In this document: piece after piece, positions 55,030-64,000 of the stretch
How positions within the stretch are numbered: the stretch's first letter is position 1
How the letters are laid out: each line of letters opens with the position of its first letter
Source of the DNA: Piliocolobus tephrosceles
Lineage: Eukaryota > Chordata > Mammalia > Primates > Cercopithecidae
Reading direction: 5' to 3'
Length of the DNA stretch: 64,000 bases
Assembly (NCBI RefSeq): GCF_002776525.5
Contig: NC_045443.1
Coordinates: 45,402,547-45,466,546 of the forward strand
Notes under the pieces: model-generated
What the model saw: the letters and a program-made list of their open reading frames with translations, nothing else
The model's database searches: none
What the model was told of the DNA's origin: nothing
Translations under genes and position numbers: made by a program

Positions 55030-56165
55030 TTAAATGTTTTAGAAATATCAGTGTAAAATGAACTCTTGGAAAATAGAGGAGAAATTACCCTTCTAAACTT
55101 GTCTTATGAGACACATATTACCTTAATACCAAAATCTGAGAAGAATATTACAACAAATGAAAGTTACAGTCCAATACACTCATTAATACAGATGCAAAAA
55201 AATACAGATGCAAAATATTAGTAAATAATGCTCAGGAATATATGAAAAGGACAATACAGCATGACCAAGGTTTATCTCAGGAATGCAAGGTTGGCTTGAC
55301 ATTTTTAAAAAATCAATATAATTTGTCACTTTACTAGAATAAAGAAAAAATACTTCAATGATGATTACAATAAATTCAGAAAAAATACTGACAGATTTTA
55401 AAGAAATTCATGATAAAAAGTCTTAGTAAGCCAGGAATAGAAGAGAACTTTCTCAATGTGATAAAGAGAATGACCAAAAAGTCTACATTTAGCATCATAT
55501 TTACTGATGAAATATTGAACAAGGCAAAGATATCAGCTAAGACTGGGAATAAGGCCAAGATGTCAGCTCTCACCACTTCTATTGTAAATTGACCTGGAGG
55601 TCCTAGCTAGTGTAATAAGGCAAAGAAAAGAAATTAAAAGCATATATATTGAAAATGAAGAAGTAAAACTCTGTTTATTCTGTGATGCATTCTTATTTAT
55701 GGAAAAAATAAAGAAATTACAAATAAACTATGTGAACTAATAAATGAATTTAGCACTGTCTAATGGTAAAGATCAACATATAAAATCAACTGCAATTGCA
55801 TATACTAGCAACAAATAATTAGAAAATGATATTTAAAAATATAATTTCAAATGGCATCAGGAATCATAAGATACTTAGAATAAACTTAACAAAATATACA
55901 AGCCCTCTACACTAAAAATTACAAATTGTAAGAGAATTAAGACTACCTAAATAAGTGGAGAGATATATAACATTTATAGTTTGGAAAGTTCAATATTGTT
56001 AACATGTCAAATCTCAACTTGATCCATAGATTCAAATGCAATCCTAATCAAAATTCTAGCAGGTATTTTTTGGGGGGCGGGGGAAGGAGATAGAAATTCA
56101 CAAGCTTACTATAAAACTTATCTGCAAAGACTTAGAATAGCCAAAATTATTTTGAAAAAGAATAA
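55030..56165 (+). mobile_element. Old LINE-1 ORF2-region fragment, sense
   Basis: 'accaaggtttatctcaggaa', 'tcaggaatgcaaggttggct' and 'aagactgggaataaggccaa' belong to ORF2 of old L1. No intact frame. Confidence 0.75.
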
Positions 56166-56499
56166 TAGCAGGGGGTATGACATCAGAAAAATGGCAGAAT
56201 AGGACTTTACAGTGTTCATCTCCCCCATAGAAACATCAATTTGAACAACTGTATGCACATGAAAATACCTTCACCAGAGCCAAGGAAACCAGGTAAGAGA
56301 TTACAGCACCCAGGTGTAGCATAGAAGTAAGAAAAGGCATATTGAAGAGAGTAGGAAGAACAGTTTTACATTACCTGTGTCATCCTTTTCCAAATGCCAG
56401 GCAGTATAGTATGAAGAGAGATAACTTTCTTCTTGGGAAGAGGAGAAGGAAGTGACCACTGGACTCATTGGTACTTGGCAGACTCCAGCCAGGACTCAC

Positions 56500-57065
56500 A
56501 GACTGATCCTCCAGATCCATCTCAGTGCCAGGCTGGATCCCACAGACCTAGGCTCCAGGCCTGCCTGGGAAACCCGGTCTCTGGGCCCATCACATAGTTG
56601 ACCTCAGTGACCCCAGGCTCTGGACTGGCTTCAGTGCTGGGCCATCCCCAGTGGCCCCAAGCTTCAGGCTTACCCTAGGACCAGGCCAGTCCCCACAGAC
56701 TCAGGGTCCAGGCCTGCCCTATAGACTCAGTCACCAGACCTTCCCCAAGCTGGCTTCAGCAGCCTCAGGCTCTGGACCATCTGTACCACCAGACTGGCCC
56801 TCAGGGTTCAGGCCTGTTCCAGTAATTCCAGTGCTGGGTCAATTCCCACAGACCCAGGCTCCAGAACTTCCCTATGAACTTAGGTTTCAGGTTGGCCCCT
56901 GTAGCATCAGGAGCCAGGCCAGCCTTTGTGGATCTAGCCTTCAGGCCAGCACCCATAATCCCAGGCTCGAGACCTGCCCCAACACAAGACTGGCCCAGGC
57001 TCCAGGTCATCCATGTGTCCCAAGCTCCAGTAGACCCAGGGCCTAGGCCTGCTCCAGCAGAAAAA
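56500..57065 (+). repeat. Degenerate ~30-bp repeat in an old L1 5'UTR
   Basis: Recurrent 'caggctccaggcctg', 'gaccagg/cccaggctc' and 'cctgccc' phrases recur about every 25-40 bp. This keeps both strands open, producing 131- and 69-codon artefact frames. Confidence 0.65.
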
Positions 57066-57478
57066 TCATACTGAGACTACACGATTGCACCTACCCAGAA
57101 CCAAAGCCAAAGCAGCCTACCCAACTGACATTATAGGACACATCTACAAGAAAAAATTATTTCCCTAGGAAACCTACTTTATATAAGTTGGAAAAAATGA
57201 TGACTGTTTCACCAGATGTATAGATATTAACACAGGAAACACAAGAAACATGAAAAAGTAAGGAAACATGATACCTTCAGAGGAACACAATAATTCTTCA
57301 GTAGTAGACTCCCCCATAAAGAGGAAAGCTATGAGATATCTGAAAAGGAATTCAAAATAGTGATCTTAAGGAAACTCAGTGAGATATAAGAGAACACATA
57401 TAATTCAATGAAATCAGGAAGATACTTTATTATTTGAATGAGAAATTCAACAAACAGATATAGAAAAGAACCAAACAG

Positions 57479-57777
57479 GCCGGGCGTGGTGGCTCAAGCC
57501 TGTAATCCCAGCACTTTGGGAGGCCGAGATGGGTGGATCACGAGGTCAGGAGATAGAGACCATCCTGGCTAACATGGTGAAACCCCGTCTCTACTAAAAA
57601 ATACAAAAAACTAGCCAGGCGAGGTGGCGGGCGCCTGTAGTCCCAGCTACTTGGGAGGCTGAGGCAGGAGAATGGCGTAAACCCGGGAGGTGGAGCTTGC
57701 AGTGAGCTGAGATCTGGCCACTGCACTCCAGCCCGGGTGACAGAGTGAGACTCTGTCTCAAAAAAAAAAAAGAAAAA
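57479..57777 (+). mobile_element. Young AluY, Old World monkey type
   Basis: Nested in the old L1. Duplication 'agaaaagaaccaaacag' at 57462-57478 and 57778-57794. Carries 'aactagccaggcgaggtggc'. Confidence 0.93.
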
Positions 57778-59689
57778 AGAAAAGAACCAAACAGAAATCT
57801 TGGAGCTGAGGAATTCAGTTAATGAAATAAAAAATACAGTTGTGATCCTCAACAATAGACCGGATCAAGCAGAAGAATTTCTGAACTTAAAGACAGGTCT
57901 TTTGAAATAACCCATTCAGAAAAAATAAAAATAAAAAGAAGAAAGCCTACAAGACATATGGAACACCATCAAATGAACAAGTATTCATATTATGCGAATT
58001 CTAGAAGGATAAGAGATGGAAAAACGGATAGGAACCTATTTAATAAAGTAATAGCTGAAAACTTCCCAAGCTTTGGGAGAGATATGGACATCCAGATACT
58101 AGAAGCTCAAAAATCCCCCAAATAGATTCAATCCAAAAAGGTTTCTTCTGAGACACATTATAGTCAAACTGTCAAAAAATCAAAGGCAAAGAGAGAATTC
58201 TAAAAACAGCAAGTGAAAAAAAGTTAAAAAATTAAAAAACAGCAGTGAAAAGCATCAAGTCACATACACTTGTGGTCAATTGGTTTTTGAAAAAGATGGC
58301 AAGTACACACAATTGTGAATGGTTAGCCTCTTCAATAAACAGTGTTAGGGAAATGAATATTCACATGCAGAAAAATGAAATTAGACCATTGTCTCACACC
58401 ATATACAAAAATTAATTCAAAATGGATTAATCATTTAAACAAAATTAGTAATTTTAAATGTACTAGGAGAAAACATATGGGGAAACCTTCATGACATTAG
58501 TCAATGAGTTTTTAGATACGGCCAGGAAAGCACAGACAACAAAAGCAAAAATAGACAATGGGATTATATCAAGCCAAAAAGCTTCTGCATTGCAAAGGAA
58601 ACCATCAACAGAATGAAGAAACAACCTATGGAATGGGAGAAAATACTTGTAAACCATACATGTGATAAGGTGTTAATATCCAAAATGTATAAAGAACTCA
58701 ATAGCAAGAAAACAAATAATCCAAATTGAAAATGGACAATATACCTGAAAAGACACCAAAAGAAGACACAAATGGCCAGCAGGTACATGAAAAATGCTCA
58801 ACATCACTAAGCATCAGGGAAATGCAAATCAAAACTACAATGAGCATCACCGCACTCTTGTTAGAGAGGCTGTTTTTTTAAAAGATGGAGGATAATTCTC
58901 AGCAGGGATGCGGAGAAAAAGGAACTTTTGTATGCCCTTGATGGGAATGTCAATTAGTACAGCCACTGTGGAAAACAGTATGGAAGTTCCTCAAAAAATT
59001 AAATATAGAACCAACTTATGATCCAGCAATTCCATTTCTGGGTATATATTCAAAGGAAATGAAATATCGAAGAGATAGCTGCCCTCTGATATTCATTTCA
59101 GCATTATTCAGAACAGCTGAGATGCAAAATCAACCTAAGTGTTCATTGCCAGATGAATGGACAAACAATTGTGGTGTACATATAGGCAATAAATACTATT
59201 CAGCCTTAAAAGCAGAAGGAAATCATGCCATTTGCAATAACATGGATGAATCTGGAGGGCATGTTAAGTGAAATAATCCAGGCACAGAAAGGCCAATACC
59301 ACATAGTATTATATGTAGAATCTAGAATAGTTGAACTCATGGAAGCAAAGAGTAGAATGGTGGTTACCAGGGACTGGGAGGTGGAAGGTTGAGGAGTTGT
59401 TGGTCACATGATGCAAAACTTCAGTTACATTGCAGGAATAAGTTCAAGATATCTATGTACAACATGGTGACTCTAGTTAATAGCAATGTATTATATTTTG
59501 AAAATTACTGAGTGCATATTTTAAGTGTTATCACCACATAAAAATAATTCTGTGAGGTAATACATACATTAATTAACATGATTTAGCCATTCCGCAATGT
59601 ATATATGTTTCCACCCATCACGTTGTTCATGATAAATATATACAATTTTTATCACTTAAAAAAAGAAAAACAATTAGGACAATTTATGT

Positions 59690-61945
59690 TATTTTAACAC
59701 TTATGGAAAAGTATGTAATCACTGCAGTGTGGTATTTGTAACAATATACAAATAGATAAATGGAAGAGAAGAGAAGGCCCAGAAATATACACAGGAAGTT
59801 ACCATGAATTGATTTCCAACAATGGTACCAATATAATTGAATAGGGAAAGGAAGATATTTTCGGTGGATGATGCTGGAACAACCAAATAAATGTATGGGG
59901 GAAAATGAACCCTGACACTTTCCTCACAACATGCATAAAACTTATTTTGGAATGGGTCATAGACCTAACTGTAAAAACTAAAACTAAAGAGATTTTGAAA
60001 GAAAATATACAAGAGTATCTTCATGATTTCATAGTAAGAAAGCCTTTATTAGAGGAGGAAAAAGAAAAGCCTTACTTATAAAGAAATGATAAATTGGACT
60101 TCATCAGTATTAACAACTTGTCATCAAAGGATACTTTTAAGAAAATTAAACTTAAGGTCAAACCATAGACTGGAAAAATATTAGCAATATACACATCTGA
60201 TAAATAATGCATTTATCAAAATTAAGAATTTCTATAATTCAGTCATAAAAACTGTAAACAACTCAATATGAGAAAACGTTTGAGCAGACACTTCACAAGG
60301 AATTTATATGAATGGGAAATAATTCTGTGAAAAAATCCTCAGCATCATTAGTTCTCAGACTAATGCAAACTACACCATAATGAGATACCACTTTGTAAGC
60401 ATTATAATGACCAAAATTAAAACAACTAACAAGGCTAAATGTTGGTGAGGATATGAGGCAAATGAAACTCTCATACATTGATGGTGGTAGTTTAAAATGA
60501 TACATTTACTTTGGAAAACTATCTGTCAATTTCTTGTACAATTAAATATATTCCTTTCTGTATTTCAGCACATTCATTTCTATGTCCTCAAAAGAAATAA
60601 AAACATGTCTTCTAAGAGACTTATATAAGAATATTTCTAGGGAAAAATCTTGTTGACATCTGCCTTGGCAATAATTTCATGGATATGACATCAAAATCAG
60701 AGGCAACAAAAACGAAAATCAGGTAGGATTACATGAAACCAAAAAGATTCTGCACAGCAAAGGAAATAACCAACAAAATGAAAGACAGCATAAAGAATGG
60801 GAGAAAATATTTGCAAACCATATGTCTGATGAAGTTCCTTACATATAATATCCAATATATATAAGGAACTCCTACAACTCAATAGCAACAAAACATAAAC
60901 AAAACCTTCTACCAATACAATTTTAGAAAGGGCAAAGGACTTGCATAGACATTTTCCAGAGAAGACATACAAGTGGCTAACAGTTACATGAAAAAAGTTC
61001 ACTAATCATCAAGGAAATGTTAAAGCTACAATTAGCATCTCACATTTGTTACAATAACATTTTTAAGAGCAAAAGATAACAAATGTTGGCAAGAATGTGG
61101 AAAAAAGGGAACTCTTATATATCGTTAATGGGACTGTAATGAGTGAAGCTACTATGGAAAACAATATGAGAATTCCCCCCAAAATTAAAAATAGAACTAC
61201 CATATGAACCAGGAATTCCACTTCTGTGTATATATACAAAGGAATTGAAATCAGGATCTTAAAGAGATATCTGCACTCATGTCCATTGCAGCATTATTCA
61301 GAATAGCCAAGACATGGAAGTGACTTAAATGTCTGTTGTCTAACAGATGACCAAAGAGAATACTGTGTGTGTGTGTGTGTGGGCGTGTGTATGTGTGCAC
61401 AATAGAATATTCAGCCTGTTAAAAGAAGGAAATCTTGACATTTTCAATAACATACATGAACCTAGGGGACATTATGCTAAGTGAAATAAGACAGACACAG
61501 AACGACAAATACTACATACACTCACTACACAAGGAATCTAAAACATTGAAACTCATAGAAGCAGAGATTGGAAAGATGGTTGTAAGGTTCTAGGTGATGG
61601 GGGAAACAGGGACATATTAGCCAAAGGGTACAAAGTTTTAGTTATACAGGATGAGTAACTCCTAGAGATCTACTGTACAGCACTGTGACTATAAATAACA
61701 ATATTATATTGCATACCTTAAAATTTACTGAGAGGATAGATCTTAAGTGTCCTTATAAATACACAAAAATAATAAGAGGGTGGGAGGAAACTTTTGGAGA
61801 TGATGGATAGGTTTATGACATAGATAGTAGTGATGGTTTCGTGAGTTTATACTTATCTCCAAATTCATCAAGTTGTAACACTAAATATGTATAGCTTTTT
61901 GTACGTCAATAATACCTCAATAAAGTGGATGGATTTTTAAAGATA
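59690..61945 (+). mobile_element. Two or more old LINE-1 3' fragments in tandem, sense
   Basis: ORF2 3'-end sequence occurs at about 59700-60610 and again at about 60650-61940. The repeated landmarks are an 'actttggaaaact..' or 'actatggaaaacaatatgag' block, then 'ggcataccttaaaatttact'-type 3'UTR. No intact frame. Confidence 0.65.
61357..61400 (+). repeat. (TG)n microsatellite
   Basis: An interrupted TG run 'gtgtgtgtgtgtgtgt gggcgtgtgtatgtgtg' inside an L1 3' fragment. Confidence 0.85.
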
Positions 61946-62189
61946 ACATAATTTTCTATGGAAAAAGTCAAAATAATCTGCAGCTAAATTATTAGAATTA
62001 ATAAGATAATTTAGAAAGTTTGCCACATAGTATCAATATGCAAAAACTAAATTATATTTTATAAATAAGCAACAATTAGAAAATGAAATTAAAATGCCAT
62101 TTTATAGTAGCATTATTGAATACCTAAAAATACATCTAACAAAAGATATTCAGTACCTCCACATAGAAAACTGTAACACTTGACACTAA
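61946..62189 (+). mobile_element. Old LINE-1 ORF2 fragment, sense
   Basis: 'aatacctaaaaatacatcta' and 'aagcaacaattagaaaatga' are ORF2 phrases of old L1; the younger L1 is inserted here. Confidence 0.5.
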
Positions 62190-62541
62190 AGGCAAGATGG
62201 CCGAATAGGAACAGCTCCAGTCTCCATCTCCCAGCGCGAGCGACACAGAAGACCGGTGATTTCTGCATTTTCAACTGAGGTACTGGAGTCATCTCACTCG
62301 GGAGTGCCGGACAATCGGTGCTGGTCAGCTGCTGCAGCCTGACCAGCAAGAGCTGAAGCAGGGCGAGGCATCGCCTCACCTGGGAAGTGCAAGGGGGAAG
62401 GGAGTCCCTTTTCCTAGCCAGGGGAACTGAGACACACAACACCTGGAAAATCGGGTAACTTCCACCCCAATACTGCGCTGTTAGCACACTGGCACACCCG
62501 AGAATATATCCCACACCCGGCCAGGAGGGTCCCACGCCCAC
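62113..62541 (-). other. Antisense ORF in L1 5'UTR, ORF0-like
   Basis: A 142-codon minus frame begins 'MGVGPSWPGVGY' in the L1 5'UTR, where primate L1s carry the antisense ORF0. It stays open through the L1 start and about 77 bp into the flanking DNA. ORF0 identity is by position and partial memory of the sequence. Expression is unknown. Confidence 0.4.
62194..62202 (+). promoter_or_regulatory. YY1 site of the L1 promoter
   Basis: 'aagatggcc' at the very start of the 5'UTR is the known YY1 site that sets the L1 transcription start. Confidence 0.75.
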
Positions 62542-63201
62542 GGAGCCTCCCTCCTTGCTAACACAGCAGTCTGCCGCAATCTAACCGCAAGGCAGCAGCG
62601 AGGCTGGGGGAGGGGCGCCCGCCATCGCTGAGGCCTAACTAGGTAAACAAAGCCGCTGGGAAGCTCGAACTGGGTGGAGCTCACAGCAGCTCAAGGAAAC
62701 CTGCCTGTCTCTGTAGACTCCGCCTCTGGGGACAGGGCTCAGCTAAAGCAGCAGAGGCCCGTGCAGATGCGAACGACTCTGTCTGACAGCTTTGAAGAGA
62801 GCAGTGGATCTCCCAACATGGAGGTTGAGATCTGAGAAGGGGCAGGCTGCCTGCTCAAGTGGGTCCCTGACCCCTGAGTAGCCTAACTGGGAGACATCCC
62901 CCACTAGGGGCAGTCTGACACCCCACACCTCACAGGGTGGAGTACACCCCTGAGAGGAAGCTTCCAAAGCAAGAATCAGACAGGTGCACTCGCTGTTCAG
63001 CAATATTCTATCTTCTGCAACCTCTGCTGCTGATACCCAGACAAACAGGGTCTGGAGTGGACCTCAAGCAATCTCCAACAGACCTATAGCTAAGGGTCCT
63101 GACTGTCAGAAGGAAAACTATCAAACAGGAAGGACACCTATACCAAAACCCCATCAGTACGTCACCATCATCAAAGACCAGAGACAGATAAAACCACAAA
63201 G

Positions 63202-64000
63202 ATGGGGGAAAAGCAGGGCAGAAAAGCTGGAAATTCAAAAAATAAGAGCGCATCTCCCCCTGCAAAGGAGCACAGCCCATCGCCAGCAATGGATCAAAGT
63301 TGGTCAGAGAATGACTTTGACGAGATGAGAGAAAAAGGCTTCAGTCCATCAAACCTCTCAGAGCTAAAGGAGGAATTACATACCCAGCGCAAAGAAACTA
63401 AAAATCTTGAAAAAAGAGTGGAAGAATTGACAGCTAGACTAATTAATGCAGAGAAGGTCATAAACGAAATGACAGACATGAAAACCATGACATGAGAAAT
63501 ACGTAACAAATGCACAAGCTTCAGTAACTGACTCAATCAACTGGAAGAAAGAGTATCAGCGATTGAGGATCAAATGAATGAAATGAAGCAAGAAGAGAAA
63601 CCAAAAGAAAGAAGAAAAAGAAATGAACAAAGCCTGCAAGAAGTATGGGATTATGTAAAAAGACCAAATCTACGTCTGATTGGGGTGCCTGAAAGTGAGG
63701 GGGAAAATGGAACCAAATTGGAAAACACTCTTCAGGATATCATCCAGGAGAACTTCCCCAACCTAGCAGGGCAGGCCAACATTCAAATTCAGGAAATACA
63801 GAGAATGCCACAAAGATACTCCTCCAGAAGAGCAACTCCAAGACACATAATTGCCAGATTCACCAAAGTTGAAATGAAGGAAAAAATCTTAAGGGCAGCC
63901 AGAGAGAAAGGTCGGGTTACCCACAAAGGGAAGCCCATCAGACTGACAGCAGATCTCTCGGCAGAAACTCTACAAGCCAGAAGAGAGTGGGGGCCAATAT
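63202..64000 (+). pseudogene. L1 ORF1 (RNA-binding chaperone), interrupted by two stops
   Basis: Starts 'MGEKQGRKAGNSK' with the expected head ('SASPPAKEHSPSP'), then the coiled-coil region. TGA codons at 63493-63495 and 63529-63531 interrupt it within the coiled coil. Both sit where a CGA arginine codon is expected, typical of methyl-CpG decay. Downstream, the RRM-type core is open to the window edge ('RPNLRLIGVPES', 'RRATPRHIIARF'). Confidence 0.85.

Larger units (their letters stand above)
56175..59672 (+). mobile_element. Old LINE-1, 5' end to 3' end with internal deletion
   Basis: It begins with an L1 5' start-like 'aaaatggcagaataggactt', runs through a GC-rich 5'UTR repeat block, then ORF1-like sequence (about 57120-58240). 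It jumps to the 3' part of ORF2 (58255 on) and the 3'UTR to about 59670. Most of ORF2 (endonuclease, RT) is absent. An AluY is nested at 57479. The joints could also reflect adjacent separate insertions. Confidence 0.6.
62190..64000 (+). mobile_element. Younger primate LINE-1 (L1PA-type), 5' end, cut by window edge
   Basis: The full 5' start 'ggcaagatggccgaatagga' is present, followed by about 1 kb of GC-rich 5'UTR and ORF1 from 63202. ORF1 sequence continues in frame to the window edge but carries two stops. This is a full-length-type 5' end, unlike the 5'-truncated L1s elsewhere. Its 3' end lies beyond the window. Confidence 0.93.

Noticed and set aside
56651..57046. 131-codon Pro/Ser-rich frame
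   Set aside because: Produced by a degenerate repeat inside an old L1 5'UTR; stays open because of the repeat, not selection.
1..64000. Prokaryote-type systems (CRISPR, operons, phage, IS elements)
   Set aside because: Alu, L1, MIR, MaLR and spliced genes show this is primate nuclear DNA; no regular short repeats with unique spacers and no bacterial gene architecture were seen.
1..64000. tRNA or snRNA genes
   Set aside because: I found no convincing A/B-box tRNA fold or U-RNA outside SINEs, but an exhaustive covariance search (e.g. with tRNA and Rfam models) was not possible by eye.

Overview
The window is primate nuclear DNA, most likely from an Old World monkey. Two single-copy genes fix the locus: an intronless spermatid linker histone (H1-7, formerly H1FNT) and the KRAB zinc-finger gene ZNF641. 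They are neighbours on human 12q13.11. Several young Alus (19513, 34838, 57479) carry the 'gccacctcgcccggctag' and 'ggcttgagccaccgcgcc' variants that I associate with macaque/baboon AluY lineages. That species call rests on memory of subfamily consensus sequences, not on a search.

Layout. 1-15 kb: intergenic, with Alus, two L1 3' ends, a small hAT transposon with a perfect 8-bp target duplication, a decayed processed-looking KRAB-zinc-finger pseudogene (minus strand) and an orphan exon-like segment near a GC-rich patch. 15.1-16.7 kb: H1-7 on the plus strand, with CCAAT and TATA-like elements and a distal AATAAA. 17.9-25.9 kb: an ERV1-type LTR, an AluY, a MER5A and unassigned sequence, including the 3' side of ZNF641. 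25.9-34.2 kb: ZNF641 on the minus strand, convergent with H1-7. Five coding exons join in phase to a 424-codon reading frame, with a noncoding first exon in a CpG island that holds a 15-bp minisatellite.

34-50 kb: repeat-rich and without an intact gene. It holds two decayed olfactory receptor pseudogenes (minus strand, OR8S-like) and, between them, a single SPATA5L1-like AAA-ATPase exon with both splice junctions. 50-64 kb: almost wholly LINE-1 of several ages. It ends in the 5' part of a younger primate L1 (5'UTR plus ORF1 with two stops) that runs off the window.

Only H1-7 and ZNF641 look like functional protein genes: a nuclear linker histone of spermatids and a nuclear DNA-binding protein. 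Nothing suggests an operon-like or novel multi-gene system. The points most worth checking are the 66-residue C-terminal extension of H1-7 relative to the human protein, the orphan SPATA5L1 exon, the second OR pseudogene split by an LTR, and the promoter minisatellite of ZNF641.
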